Shown one piece after another: positions 32,598 through 45,433 of a stretch of 64,000 nt of DNA. The stretch is from assembly GCA_004802725.1 (NCBI GenBank), contig SGPM01000006.1, positions 62,001 to 126,000 on the forward strand. Reading direction: 5' to 3'. Position 1 is the first letter of the stretch; the number at the start of each line of letters is the position of its first letter. The notes beneath the pieces were generated by a model, which had not been told where the DNA came from, made no database searches, and saw nothing but the letters and a program-made list of their open reading frames with translations. A program made the translations under genes and the position numbers. This DNA is from Antrodiella citrinella. Taxonomy: Eukaryota; Basidiomycota; Agaricomycetes; Polyporales; Steccherinaceae.

Positions 32598-32601
32598 ATG
32601 A
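32590..32601 (+). promoter_or_regulatory. Three-codon upstream ORF overlapping the GCS start codon
   Basis: ATG CAC TCA TGA encodes Met-His-Ser. Its stop codon at 32599-32601 overlaps the main ATG at 32598-32600 as ATGA. Such an overlap could lower main-frame initiation or allow termination-reinitiation. Confidence 0.5.
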
Positions 32602-34110
32602 CCGACTCCGACGAAACCATTTCCAGTACACTTCCTCTCGTCCTCGCCATCGTATGTCTCGTTTGGTACATTATTCTATGGTCTTTAGGAATCCTAGGGT
32701 GTCGGACCGCGTGCGTATACATTTACATTCATCACTGTTCTTGACCTTCTCATGATTGTGGGCAGTCGAAGGCGGTACCTCTCTCGACCACGATCTCCTC
32801 TGTCATCCGCAGATCCCTCTTCGGTCCCAGGTGTATCCATACTTCGCCCTCTGAAGGGACTCGACGCCAACCTCTATGAGAACCTCGAGTCTACCTTTAA
32901 ACAGGAATATCCCAACTTCGAAATCTTCCTCTGCGTGGAGAACGAACATGATCAGGCCCTCAATGTCGTGAGGGATCTTGTCGCCAAATACCCTCGGGTC
33001 AATGCACATATCATGATAGGTAGTTCACGCAAGCATGTACCGGTGTGTCTTTTGCTCATCCCCCTTATCTCAGGAGCGGAACCCGTTGGTGCGAACCCAA
33101 AGATCAATAATTTGATTCGTGCATACCGTCAAGCAGCGAACGACATTCTGTGGGTCCTTGACTCAAATGTCATGGTCGCGCCAGGTACTATGGCGCGCTC
33201 CGTTGACATCCTCGAGCCTCCCCCTCGAATCACTGCATCTCAGCGTCGACGCGTTGCACTTGTGCACCACGTGCCACTCGCCTTCGCTACAGAACATACC
33301 ATCGGCTCTCGCGTTGAGGAAGCCTTCCTCAATACCAACCATGCCAAGATGTATCTGGCCATCAATGCCACCGGGATAGATTCCTGCGTGGTCGGAAAGT
33401 CCAATCTCTACCGAAAGTCAGACTTGGAACGTGTAGACGGCACACTGAAACCTGACAATGCCTCGCAATACTCGGCTCATGGCACCGGCCTCGCTGCTTT
33501 CGGACGATTCCTTGCAGAGGACAACATGATCGGATTGGCTCTCTGGCACGAGCTGGATCTGAGACATGATCTATCGTGCGATGTCGCACAGAACTCCATT
33601 GGGAGCATGTCATTCTATGACTACATCCTCAGGCGCATCCGCTGGCTCCGTGTGCGCAGACACATGTCTCTGGCTGCAACTATCGTTGAGCCGTTCTCGG
33701 AGTCGGTCCTCATCGGCGTCCTCACCTCGGTTTCCTTGCATTACCTATTCGGCGTGCCGTTCTGGTTTTTCTTACCGATTCACTTCCTCGTATGGTATGC
33801 GGTCGACATGGACGTTTACTCGTCTTTGGCTGGGCGTCCTGTGGCGTTCCAGACCGGTTGGATGCAGTTCCTTGGAGCGTGGATCATTAGGGAATGTTTA
33901 GCGTTTCCTATCTGGCTCTACGCTGTATGGGGCAGCAAAATCGTCTGGAGAGGGAAGGAATATACTGTCACGCGGAATGGCGAGGTGAAGCTGACGAGGA
34001 AAGGATCTAGCGGAAATGTAACCAATACCCGGAAGTGGTCTGTGTGGCATTTGCTTCCCAATCGGACGAGAAACGACGGTTATCAACCTATACAACTTGC
34101 TCAAGATTGA
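32598..34110 (+). CDS. GCS1: Ceramide glucosyltransferase (UDP-Glc:ceramide, GT21)
   Basis: This enzyme makes glucosylceramide from UDP-glucose and ceramide in the ER/Golgi membrane. The N-terminal helix STLPLVLAIVCLVWYIILWS anchors it. Two introns are clear: the first from about 32713 to 32766 joins GCRTA to RRRY, and the second from 33020 to about 33074 joins HIMIG to AEPVGANPKINNL. GT21 motifs are in order: SILRPLKGLDANLYENLEST, FLCVENEHDQA (D1), WVLDSNVMVAPGTM (D2), GTGLAAFGRFLAEDNMIG (D3) and RRIRWLRVRRH for the (Q/R)xxRW motif. C-terminal membrane segments follow (GVLTSVSLHYLFGVPFWFFL, LGAWIIRECLAFPIWLYAVW). Length is about 465 residues, with a basic cytosolic tail. Fungal glucosylceramide supports polar growth and is a target of plant defensins. 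The gene converges on SEC3, 178 bp apart. Confidence 0.92.
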
Positions 34111-34287
34111 TGTTATTCTACATTTAACAGTCTTAATGTAAACCTTGCTCAGTAGACACTTCATGGATATCCAAACTTGTGCACGAGTAGGGGCAATCTA
34201 GGAAGAGGTATAATCCGAGTATGATCCAAGAATCCCGACAGTAATAAATAGCTACTGGCTACATTACTCCACGCAGTCGTTGTGAGG

Positions 34288-37200
34288 CTACGCCGCCACT
34301 CGATGCCGCTTGAACGACCCTTCCACATCCACAGCACTGTATTCCAATGTGACCCCTGCCGACTGATAGCACTGCGCGATGCGCTTCGCAAACAACTCCG
34401 TGATCCTGAGAAGTTCGTCTTCACATGCTTTCCATACTCCGACTAATACTGTGCCAGAGGCCATGCCATTCACTTCCTCGGTAGTGGTCTTCTCAGAGGC
34501 ATCGGTGAAATGCTTTTCGACACGTTTGAAGAGGGCGTCGACGTGTTTGCGTACGTCTTTCGCCGTGAACTCTTTTACGACCTTCTTCAAAGCCGATTTG
34601 GAGTATGTGCTGTTAGATGGTATCTCGGAAGGTGCGGTAGTTTTCAATAGACGTTCTACGCCTTCAAAGTAGTCCTGTACTAATGTGAGCATCTTGAGCG
34701 CGACAAATTCACTCAAGACTTACAATAATCTTCGCAAACGGCCGACGAAGGACGAGCTTGACATAGGCGCTCAAGTTCTCATCGTAAATAGCCTGAGCTC
34801 TTGCCAAAAAGGTTGCTATCGTGCCGATGTCAATCTGAGAGATGTCGGCGACGAAGTAGTGCATGTTCTCTGGGGCACCAGAATGAGAAATGAAAATATT
34901 CCAGATGTAAAACATCCTCTCACCGATCATGATTACATGGTAGTTGAGCTGGCCCTTGTCCTCGCCTTCCCCGTCCATCTTCGCCATTTGCTTGAGAGCT
35001 TCGAACATACCTAGGACAAGCTTGTCGTACGATTGATCGACGTGTTGTCTGATCTCCAATGCATCAGAACCGATGAGCTGACTCTCCATCCTACCAACGT
35101 ATGTCGGGAAGTATTTGATGAATGACGCCACACCATTTCGTTTCTTACTGGTGAGCTTGGTGTCTTCAACGGTCTTGATGTATTCGACCTATGGTCGGAT
35201 TCAGAACATGTGTTCGAATGGTGTACCGAACCAAAGAACTCACAATACGACGGTCGAATTGAGCCCGTAGTCTAGCATGTGTTTTCTCTAGTACGTTGAG
35301 CAAAAACGGATTGCCTCTCTCCTCGGCATCGGCCAAGAACCGTTCCAGACATACAATGATGCCCACAATTTGCCTAGAATAGTGTTAGTAAAAATGACCG
35401 CCAACATCTCATAGTGCTCACATGGTGTCCTTGCCCATAACACCATCTAACCAAGTCTTGAGCTCCGCAGGGATGAAGCCAAATATGAGATCCATGGCAC
35501 CACGAACGAGTTTCATCGTTCCTGCGCTCAACCCGGCAGACCGAGTAGCTTGTCGACGGAAATAGTTCTCAAGACCCATGTAATCCGCAAAAGTGAGTGC
35601 TACATCGTTGATTTGCAGGAAATCGGCGATGAAGTCCTCTTCTCGATAGATCATCGGAGCGAGTTGCTCCAAGATGAGAGCGAATGCCTGTAAGTCAATG
35701 TGAGTATGTCTTCGCGCCTGAGGTTCTGCCCACTTACATCTGATGTATGCATCTCGCCGTCAGCACGCTCTTTGCGATCTTTGCGACCCTCCAACGGCGA
35801 ACGAACGATGGTACCGGCTCTCCGCATTCCCACTGCAGCAGCACGGTAAGTACCTGTCATTGGTGCTGTACCGAATCCCTCATCTTCGTCAGGAACTTTC
35901 TTGATCATACCCCTGCACACTGTCAATAGCGCTCGAACCTGAGTTGCATGCAGTTCGCTTGATGCAGAGAAATAAGCCTACAAGAAGTGACAGCGTTCAA
36001 TACAGCGTGAACATCATATGTTAGTGAATATGAGATGCACATACAGCACAAAGCTTCCCGTAGACAGCCTCATCCATCTCCTTCATGTAAAGCATCAGGC
36101 CACTGTACCGCTCGAGATATGACTCAAATTCCTTATGGTTCTTGAGAGTTGGCCTTCCCCGGGCAGACATAATGACGCCATCATTATCGCCCAGTAGTAG
36201 TTTGCCCTGCGCGATGCAATAGATCAACTCAATGCCCGTCACCTTGTAAAATAGGCTAGAAATATACCTGAGCGGTGAACATGATGGCCAAGAAGTCCAA
36301 CATCCTCTTGCAGAACTGAGCATTGTGGGTTCGATACTCATCCAAACGCTCCATAGTAGCTGCCATGTCTAGAAAGGATTAGGTCCATCGGTTGTGATCA
36401 AAGGTTAAACTGCATACCTCGATCCCTTCCTGCTTGAAGTGCTTTGTAAAGCTGCGTGGCAGCTTCTTCCAATCGAGTGATACTAGCCGTCTTCTCGAGC
36501 GAGTCTTGGGTGAGAGTAAGTAAAGCTTCTCGGTCAACTTGAACTGTTTGCTGAGGAAAACGTGTTAACAAATAGTATTGAACCGGGTAGCCTGTTCTTA
36601 CCAGCAGTTCTTCCAGCTCGGACAATAAGGCTCGCTGATTCTGGGTTTGGACTTGTAAACCACGATTCTGCGACTGTATGTATACGATATCATCATTCAC
36701 GACCTGTTCCGAACGACAATTTAGTGACATTTCAAATCAAATCAAAAAGGACGACCACTTACGTTGAGATGAATCTTGTACGAGGCAACGATACTGTCCA
36801 TACTATCCAGCTCTGCTAACGCATCGTCCAGATACTTCAGGACCGTATTCACCCGATCGTCCGACTCAATAAATGAGTGTATGTTAGCCTGTAAGATGGT
36901 GGTTAGCCTCTGTCCTGATCACTCACGAACGTTACATACCTTCTCAAGAGCCATCAGCTCGTCCAGCAAACGCGCTTGAATCTGGTCGGCAGTCCCTCGC
37001 ACAGCCTTACCACTCAGAATGTTCTCACTTGCCCACTCATACCCTTCCAGCATCTCTTCGACGCTTGACAGAGTCGCTTGCGCATTCTCTATCACCTCCG
37101 CACCACCACCCTCCTCATCTGGATCTTCGTCTTTCATCACATTCCGCACTGCGTCCCCAGATAGTAAGCGGTCCAATGTCGCTTGATTGGCAGGGTCATA

Positions 37201-38588
37201 GAAAGATACACGAGCGTTCGGTTCTCGACGAGCTTGACTATCCTTGGCAGAAATGACACTCCGACCAGAAGGGAGGGTGGGTGCAGGCGACCTAGATCGT
37301 GCCCGCGCGCGTGGAGTCTCAGGACTCTGGTTGTTTGGCACGAGGGAGGTAGATATCGCGTTTTGTGATGGTGGAACGTCTAGTGCCGATAAAGTTGGTG
37401 GATGTGCCATTCCATTTGTCCGCGCTTCTGTAGAGGGGTGAGCTATGCCGTTGTGAAGGTTACTGACGGATGGTGCAGTTGTGGTATAGGGGAATTGAGG
37501 ACTAGGAGAGGTAACTATAGAGGGTATCTGTGAAGCAGTAGTAGAAACCGAAGTACGCATACTTGAGGAAGCATCGGAAGGACGTCGGCCTTGTCGAGGT
37601 CGGAGTGAAGAAGGGATGGAGGGATGAGAGGACGATTGAGATGTTGAGGATGGTGTAGTCGGTCGCACAGATCGTGACGGCGTAACAGCCTGAGGTACCG
37701 GAACATATCTGGGAATATCTGGCGACTCAGCTCTGGAGGTAAGAGGGGAAGCGGGTCGAACCGTTCGCGGCCCACGTGAAGTGGGAAGTACTACGGGAGA
37801 CTCCGACCGCGAAATATTACTCGTCCGGTTAGGTGGGACGATCTCGTCTGGTATACTGGTATAATTCGACCTTCTGGGTGCAGGCTGGAGAGGACTAGTG
37901 CCTGTGGGTGTAGGTGCCCGCTCCATACGCGCGAAGCTACTTTGGGAAGGCTGCGAAGGTGGCTGCTGCGGTCGTGACGCTGCGAATGAGAAGAGTCACT
38001 ATTCAGATGTCAGACTATCGTGAACTCGAATGCGTACGAGTAGCATCTGGGTCCCTCATTCCAGCAATCTGCAATGCAACCGCGCCTCCAGTTATCGCTC
38101 GGAACAGTCGTATCATGGCTACTACAAAGGTCGCCTGGTCGTTCTGGTTCTCTGTCTGCCATCGGTACGTCCTGGATAATGTGACATGGAATGACAAGGG
38201 CTGCAACAGATCGTGATCTGGTGAACAACAGCGATACCAAGAGAGTACAAGATAGACGCACATTCGAGACCTCCACACCTCTCAGCTCAGCCAAATTCCA
38301 CGATTTACCGACAGAGAAGGATCCATTGGCATTCAGTTTGGATTTGTGGATGAATCCGGATCTGTTACCAGCCTCTGGAAGAACGTCAGGATATCAGCGA
38401 TGCGTAACGTGCGAGGAGAGCCCACGAGATATTATGATATAACGAGGCTTTCTTCCAGCTTCATCCTCTCCAGAGTCCTCGAATATCTTCACATGTGCAA
38501 CATATGTCTCCTCGGTTCGCGCACCAGCGTTACGTCTTGAAAACACTGAAGATATGATTCGCTGCTTCACAGATTCATAATCGGCCAT
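34288..38588 (-). CDS. SEC3: Exocyst complex subunit Sec3
   Basis: Sec3 marks the plasma membrane sites where secretory vesicles dock. The start MADYESVKQRIISSVFSRRN at 38588 begins the N-terminal lipid-binding domain, continued by ETYVAHVKIFEDSGEDEAGR, GKSWNLAELRGVEVSN and ATFVVAMIRLFR. This is the cryptic PH fold that binds PI(4,5)P2 and Rho GTPases. A long disordered Ser/Pro region follows (about 37150-37926). A coiled-coil part comes next with EMLEGYEWASENILSGKAVR, LDDALAELDSMDSIVASYKI and NDDIVYIQSQNRGLQVQTQN. The rest is the helical CorEx/CATCHR rod, including ADFLQINDVALTFADYMGLE and FRRQATRSAGLSAGTMKLVR, ending GSFKRHRVAA-stop at 34288. A dozen or more introns are present and the product is near 1,150 residues. 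No truncation is seen. Confidence 0.9.
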
Positions 38589-38880
38589 AGACAGCTATTA
38601 TGCGCGCGAAATAAGCAATCGCCACGGAATTTGAGAGCGAGAGATAGATGGAGGGTGAGGTGTGTGCAGAGGGGCAAGAGGTAACGTGAATAACTTACAT
38701 CAAGCGCCTAATTTGGCTGTACATACCGCGACGCGCATCCGGGTTATCATGCATGACTACGTGACATTGGCCTCGTATCCAAAAGTTATGAGGGATCTCA
38801 GCAAGCTTTATTGTCCATAAATACGATACATAGACTATAAACATCGTCTTTACCAAGCTCGTGACCTGATGCTAACGCGT

Positions 38881-39714
38881 TCAATCATACTGGGGCTCTG
38901 GGAAAGAAGGAGTTGAGCGAGAGGAGGACGATGCAGGAGTTAGGTGCGGTCTCTGAGGGTTGGAACCGCCGTTAGGAGACGCAGAACCGGCGGCCTGTGA
39001 CTTCTGGGCCGAGCCGAGAAAGGAGGGCCCATACGCGTCCCACATCCCTTTCGCGAGCGCGAATGGATTAGGTGCTGAGGAAGCCGGCTGCGCTGGGTAC
39101 GGAGACGCAGATCCTCCGGCTCGTTGTTCGCGAGGAGCAGCACCCGTCATCAACCGCCACACTACGTCCCACAGCTTCAGGACATGAACTTGAACGAAGT
39201 TGACAATGTTTGTCTGCGCAGCTGTGATTCCGGCATCGATTTCCGCTTCGTTCTTGGCCAACAAAGGGTCAAGGTACGTTTTGTACACCCAAGTGGAGCC
39301 CTAAGAAGGTTTAATACTCGCGTGAACACCTAACATTGGAGGTACATGCCTGAGTTTGAGGAAGGGACAAGAAGAGCAAGATGATTGTCTTCAACTCCCA
39401 GTAGAATGGGAACCTGGATTATCATGTTCAACACTGAATATACGTTGTTGCACTCCTGAGTAGTGCGACTTACCAGCTAATGAACCATTCAGCCACGTAT
39501 TCCAGCGCAACGAAAGCGCCTACTACACTCCAGTACATGGCCCACTTTTCTAGCTCTGGCTCAGAGACAGGTCTGTGCGATAATGCTTTCCAAGTTCCAT
39601 AGCAGGGCAAAAGGAACGCAAACCATGCGCTACAGATCGGCACATTCAGATGACAGGAGGTGGAGAACTCAAGAGTCCATACCTCAGGACATGCGAGAGC
39701 ATGGACATCAACAT
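38881..39714 (-). CDS. YOP1: Yop1/REEP family ER membrane-shaping protein (TB2/DP1/HVA22)
   Basis: This reticulon-like hairpin protein bends ER tubules. The first exon reads MLMSMLSHVL from 39714. The second starts AWFAFLLPCYGTWKALSHRP, followed by VSEPELEKWAMYWSVVGAFV and LEYVAEWFISWFPFYWELKT. Then come IILLFLSLPQTQGSTWVYKT and YLDPLLAKNEAEID, the conserved TB2/DP1/HVA22 core with its two hairpins and amphipathic helix. The C-terminal tail is Pro/Ser-rich and ends FPEPQYD-stop at 38881. Three introns are present (donors near 39698, 39520 and 39350). A TATATAAG at about 39736-39744 on the minus strand lies unusually close to the ATG, so either this is not the TATA box or an internal Met is used. 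Length, about 220 residues, suits REEP proteins with an extended tail. Confidence 0.85.
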
Positions 39715-40591
39715 CTTGCGAATACTGAGGCTTGCCTTATATATGCGCTTTTTTGCACTTTAGAGTATTGGTATTTGGACTGAGCCAACGGGAAAAGATG
39801 CAAGTCTGTGCGGTCACGGTTTGAGTATGTATGCTGCGTACGTGGAAGTGAAGAGAGCGGTACTAAAGCGTCAAAGACGCGCAAGGTGGTCGGTAGTTCT
39901 TGATTCCAAACCACCATGTGCTCCTGACCACAGAAACCCCTCTTTGGATTGCTCTTGCACCAATGTATCTGCAATGACGAATAGGGCTACCTACAGTACG
40001 TAGGCCTCGCTGTATGCGCTCACCCAACGTTCACCTCACTCTTTCATAGCCCTTCTAGCAGCCACTTTCCGGGACAATCATAACAACAGAGCTGGTATCC
40101 AAACTATATTTCTACGCATGCAGGCTATGGTCTCAACTGTCTATAACTTGGCTCCCAGGATATATCTTTCATGCACTATATCCCTCAAGCAACGATGGCT
40201 TCGGGATGGTGGATTTGTGGTCACACGACCTAGTCTCCTTGGCTGACCTCGGTGCGGAAGACAATCGTTCCCACACGACCGGCAAATTCACGACAAATAT
40301 TGTGCCCGCCCACTTTCTCCCCCTCGCTGCAGACAACGCTTCCGCATTTCCTGTTCCTGTTGCTTGGATACGTTGTTAACAACCGCTACCAGCATTGTTT
40401 TTGTCTACAAATCCTCCGACGTCGACCAGGTAGCGCCAGCTCTGGCCGCTTTGTTGTGTGCTTGTACTTGTCCCTAGCTGCTGGAGTGGTCAACGCTGGT
40501 CGATGTAAGTATATATCGCAATATGTGCTCGAATACATGCCTTTACCACGAATCTTGCTCGTCCACCTACAAACGATCTTGTCTGTTCATA
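39715..40591. promoter_or_regulatory. Divergent promoter region, YOP1 / homeodomain gene A
   Basis: About 880 bp separate the divergent starts. The right half (40300-40580) is CT-rich with several short upstream ATGs, including one in frame at 40523 that would add about 23 residues to homeodomain gene A. No other gene is visible. Confidence 0.4.
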
Positions 40592-41307
40592 ATGGTTCAG
40601 ACACGCTCTGCAGCCGTTGCCTCCCATCTGGCGACTCATTCTCGGCAATCTACTGCCACGCCCGTCCCCACCCGCATCCATACGCGCTCACAAGGACCCG
40701 TACCGGTACCGGTACCGACCCCTACCCCTACCCAGACTCCAGAACCCGCTCCAAAAACGAACACCGCCCGCACAAAGAAGAAAAATTCTACGTCGAATAA
40801 GACCGGGCGAGGACCCAAAGCTAAAGCGACACAGCCGCATTCTACTGCTCAAAAGAAACAACCGAGATCCAAAGCTAAAAAGGCTTCATCGCAAACTAAA
40901 GCATTCCGGGGCCAATCCAGAAAGAAAAAGACACCACCGCAGGAAGCTGCGTTGCGAGCTATGTATGAAGCGAACACTCATCCTTCTGCAGAGGAAATGA
41001 GGACATTGGCACCTACCATAGGCTTGTGAGTCTGCAATTCTTACGATGCTTCGTCTACTGATGAACCCCTCACAGAACGTATACTAAAGTGCGAGATTGG
41101 TTTACCAACCGTCGGCGCACCCTGAAAAAATGCGCACAGAACCGAGGGGAGACCATCGATGCGCCTGCACGTCGGATGCGAGCACGCAAGCAAGAGTCGA
41201 CGCCTCCAATAGCTGGGCCAAGTGGACTTTCGGCTCTTGATGCTCTGGCACTGGTCTGCAGTGAGGCCACGCCCATGGACATGCCTGCGCAAGCCTCGGG
41301 ATCGTGA
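40592..41307 (+). CDS. Homeodomain transcription factor A
   Basis: Two exons (40592-41025 and 41076-41307) are joined in phase 2. MVQTRSAAVASHLATHSRQS starts a low-complexity N-terminus with VPVPVPTPTPTQTP coded by six-base repeats, then a long basic Lys/Arg/Ser stretch. The homeodomain spans roughly residues 105-163: FRGQSRKKKTPPQEAALRAM, YEANTHPSAEEMRTLAPTIG and LTYTKVRDWFTNRRRTLKKC. Helix 3 carries WFTNRR, so the core Trp, Phe, Asn and Arg are kept. There is no three-residue TALE insertion. The short C-terminus ends MPAQASGS-stop. The intron falls between helix 2 and helix 3, at the same codon and phase as in the two homeodomain genes near 60 kb. A nuclear DNA-binding role is secure; targets are unknown. 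The length of about 220 residues is small for this class. Confidence 0.85.
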
Positions 41308-41654
41308 CCAGGACACGCTGGTATGGCTGGACATTGGACTATGTTGTTTGGTACCCTATTGTTTGTATAATTTGTGTACATGTTTGCGTCGTTAATTGTA
41401 TCATGAGCGGACTCAGGACCTGTCGGAGTGAGCTGGCTGAGCTGAGTATGAATAGAAGCGCCCTGATATGATTGGTCCAGATCTCTTGCGTGCTTTGGAT
41501 CGTTCTCGGAGTTGCCTTATGCTGGAAGAGCTGCCCCCAGCCCTTCCTCGTTTTCGACCTCTGTACCTATCATCCTCTCGGGGGCTCAGTCTCTACACTC
41601 GCCTGCCAGAGGGGGGGCCGTATATCGATCTGCTCACTGAGAGCCTGACTCGAC
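41308..41654. other. Intergenic region before the Zn cluster gene
   Basis: A 347-bp gap between two plus-strand genes. It holds the 3' UTR of homeodomain gene A and the leader of the Zn cluster gene. No TATA box or other gene is seen. Confidence 0.4.
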
Positions 41655-44600
41655 ATGGATCTCAGCAACGGCAGCAGCACAAGTATCAAGAAGCAGGAAG
41701 ATGCGGATGAACCGGACGCCAAAGGAGCGGGAAAGAACGAACCGAAACCCCCGGTCAGGACATTGAACAGGGTGCCTCGTACGTTCTCTCATTCCTTGTA
41801 TCGTATCGTGTATCTGACATTGTCCCCCGTGTAGGCGCATGTGTACGTCTTCCTCCCTTTCCAATCGCCTGTGTATCTCACATTCTATGCTCGTAGAATG
41901 CATGTAGGAAACAGAAAATGAGATGTGAGGGGGCCGACAACCCGCCTTGCAGGCGTTGTCGGCATGCTGGATTGGAGTGTCTGTTCGAGAAGCCCACCAG
42001 GGAGGCCAGCCTGACTGGTGAAGCAGGTCTAGAGTGAGTCCCCTCAGTCTTACGCGTCCGTGGCATGTGCTTAGTTGATTATGTAGGCGAATCCGGAGTC
42101 TAGAGGCCCATGTAGCGGACATCCGTCAAACCCAGACCGCTATGCAAAGCACACTACTTGAGATTGCAGCCCATCTCCGGGGCAACTCACAGTTCACAGC
42201 GCGCTCGCCGTCCGCTTATCCTCCACAGTTCGCCCAGCAGTCACCTAGCGTACATTCACTAGGATCACCAGGGATGACTACGCCTTCAGGCACACATCCA
42301 CCCCAGCTCATGGTGGACACAGGTCACCCTCAAACACCCACGGCGAGCACCGCGGCTTCAGGACATCCACCTGGCCCGATGGTAGCCCGTCAGCATCAGG
42401 CAAATACGTATCGCAGCCCTTCTCTCAGCAATTCTGGTGTCAGACCAGGCGACATGTCTACCCAGGGTGGACCTTCGAACACGATGTACGTGTCTGGGCA
42501 AGGCCATCAGCAGGTTGGTTCTCACGGAACCACACTTCCTCCTTTTTCAAGTCTTGAGAGTCAGGCTATGGGCCCTCCTCGTTCACAGCATACCAACGTT
42601 TCATCTTTACGATACCACCCGGTGGCTTCTGGCTCCAAGAGGGCAGCACCTTCATCCAATGTTACAAGCGCTGATTCATCGGACGTAGAAGAAGACGATG
42701 GAGAACTTCCAGCATCTGGCCTTGTGGCACCGTGGGAAGTTCTGAGAGGACTAGCAGACGTTGCAATTGAGCGTGCCGCACAGGTACATATGCCCCAGCT
42801 TCATGATTGTGTGTTCATACACTGAATTTACCTTGATACTGAAGGAAAATGGCATGGAAAGCGAGCCACACAGTCGCGCGCGTACATCATCTCCTGATCC
42901 GCGACATCTGCGACCCACCAAACGCAGAAAAGTCCAGCATAAGCAACTGCGCCTCACAACATTTCCAGATGGTACGCGAATCCTCAGCTTGCATATCACT
43001 GTCAACTCACCTGATGACTTTCAGTCGTCACGAAGAATATTATTCCGGAAGCTGAAGCACGAGAGCTATTCAGAATGTTCGTGTTTTCGGTTTGTTTGCA
43101 TTGTACCGCGCTCACAGAATTTACGAAGCTTCTATCATGGCTGTTCTACTTTCCTCCCCATATTCGATGCCAACATCGACACTTTTGACGGTTTACACGA
43201 GCGGTCTCCGTTTGCGGTGGATTGTATCTGCATGGTTGCCGCACAGGTCAGGGATGGTGGTGGTAAGTCTATCTTTCGTGCATACTCCGACCCCAGATTG
43301 ACGAATGGGCAGGGAACCCGAGCGATATCTTCTTGAAATGTCAGGAAGAAGTACAGGCCATATCATGTGCGACACTGTTCTCGCCCGTTACAAGACAAGA
43401 AGCTGTACAGGCAATGGGTGAGTCACACTCATAGTGTGTTGATGTCCTCACTGACTGAGTCTCCATCTAGTCCTTGTTTCTGGTTGGTCGGACAACGGGT
43501 GGCTGAGTGGAGGTCATGCCGTCAGGATGGCGATGGAAATCGGTTCGTGACATTCAATATTCACGGATGTTCTGTATGTACTCACACGCCTTACAGGTAT
43601 GCACAAAGCATGGCCTGACCTTCTCAAAAGGATGAAGATAAACAAGAGCGTTACCACGGCGAAGGAAAGGCAACTTGTCATCTCAGCTCGTACATGGTTT
43701 TGCCTGTACCTATTTGAACACCAGTAAGTGCCTTATCTCATATGAGCGGATATTGTTGCTTATCCCGGCATGCAGAATGTCGTATGGAACTGGGCGTCCT
43801 GCTATTTTGAAAGACGACGAATCAATTTGGCAATGCAGGCTCCTTCTCCAGCATCCTTTGGCGATTGAAGATGACATGCGCCTGGTTTCGACTGTAGAGC
43901 TGATGGCAATTCGGGAACGTGTTAACAACAACCTGGCACCGACCTTCGACCATCCTGTCGACGAGCACACTTTCAATGTACTGCGTGAAGCGGACATGGA
44001 GTTCCGAAACTGGTATAACACATGGGATCAAGCGTTCTCTCAGAAATATGAGGATGCAGGTATGTGTGCTCGTGGTAATGTTGCTCCTCTTCCAATATTG
44101 ATACATTGCGTGTTCAGCCTTCTACCGCCAGAGTTTGCAGATACAACATTTGCATGCGGAGCTGTATCACAATGCCACCGCTCTGAGAGGCATTGATAGT
44201 CCTGAAGATATGCAAAAGATGCCTCAAGCACAGAGAGATCTTGCTATACGTTCCATTCAACTCTGCCGACAGATTCTGGACATTACTGTCAATTCTCCTG
44301 CTTATAGAGAGGGTATGAAATATGGTACGTTGCATCGCTCAACATTTTTCCCTTGGCTCATGTCTACGCAAGCGGTCCACTACACGCATGCTACTGCTAC
44401 TTTCTCGGCGTCGTTCCTGCTGCGCTTGTCCCGTCTTTTGTAAGCGTAACAACTGACGTCTTTTCCAACTGTGGTATTCTAATGTGTTTGCAGCCCTGAC
44501 CAGTGTGACATACAAGATATCAGGACGCTGGTAGAACGACTCGCCGCTCTGCTTTCCGAAGGTATGCTCGGTATTCCATCTAGTTTGATACCTCTGCTCA

Positions 44601-45045
44601 CTCGGTCACAGTGCCCGGCCAACGTTATGCCCTGACATTACAACTCATGCTCAAGCGCTTCAAGAAGCGTAAGGCAGGCTCTGTCTCTCGGTCTCCGAAG
44701 GTGGCTCGAGAACCACATCGACAGCTAGGATATCCCGATGTCCAATCCGGAAACCCCCAGCATCAGTCACATCAGCCAATCTCTCCAACATACGATACCC
44801 CTTACTCGGCACACCCTCCTGAGGCACTTCCGCACAATGCGCATCCAGGCGCATCGCATCAGCAATTCCCGCAATACCAACCCAACGCGGACCACATATG
44901 GCGAGGTTTCGAACAAACATCCAACGAACAGCTTCCCGTCTGGTTATCTGATCAGACGCTTGGCGGTGCATCCTTCTCGCAGAACGGTATCGACGCGTTC
45001 CTTCTTCCAACTGATTATCTACCTCCTGCGACCCAGATTTGGTGA
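41655..45045 (+). CDS. Zn2Cys6 fungal-specific transcription factor
   Basis: The start MDLSNGSSTSIKKQEDADEP leads to RVPR, and two introns that flank an exon of only eight bases (about 41834-41841) complete the Zn cluster. The assembled motif is RACNACRKQKMRCEGAD then NPPCRRCRHAGLECLF, with all six cysteines. A short coiled region (LEAHVADIRQTQTAMQSTLL) suits a dimeriser. A long Ser/Pro/His-rich linker follows, then LPASGLVAPWEVLRGLADVA. The middle homology region includes FRIFYEGCSTFLPIFDANID and SPFAVDCICMVAAQVRDGGG. Later exons carry ISARTWFCLYLFEHQ and MSYGTGRPAILKDDESIW, the usual fungal_trans signature. The C-terminus is Pro/Gln/His-rich and ends LPPATQIW-stop. About ten introns are present and the product is near 900 residues. 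The regulated pathway cannot be read from sequence; adjacency to homeodomain gene A may be chance. Confidence 0.87.
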
Positions 45046-45433
45046 CATTATGCGCTCCTTTATCTTCATCTGTACTATACAATATCTGCATGTCTGCTGG
45101 ATTCACTCTCGTTTTGTTGTTGTGTGTTTGTAGGGCACGCGAATGTGTACCACAGGATCCCCAAACTCGTGCTGTAGTACCCGGATACCCTATGTTTTAC
45201 GACTCGTTATCCATGCTTTTTGTATCTTTTCTCTAGCTTATCAATGTTTTCCTTGCTTACCTGGATTTCGTGCACTGCTCATTGTCATGCATGCTCAGCT
45301 CAGAGAACCGCCGCTACGAATCACGATCATTCTAACAAGCGCTAATTGAGCGCGTCTTGGCACGTGGAGAATTTTTGGTCGGCATTCTCTTGCTGCAAGC
45401 CTGTCCACTCCCGTACATTCATGCAGTAAGGCC

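Noticed and set aside
40716..40733. CCCCTA-like repeats resembling telomere sequence
   Set aside because: Only about two units occur, inside a coding exon where they encode Pro-Thr repeats next to a GTACCG array coding Pro-Val.
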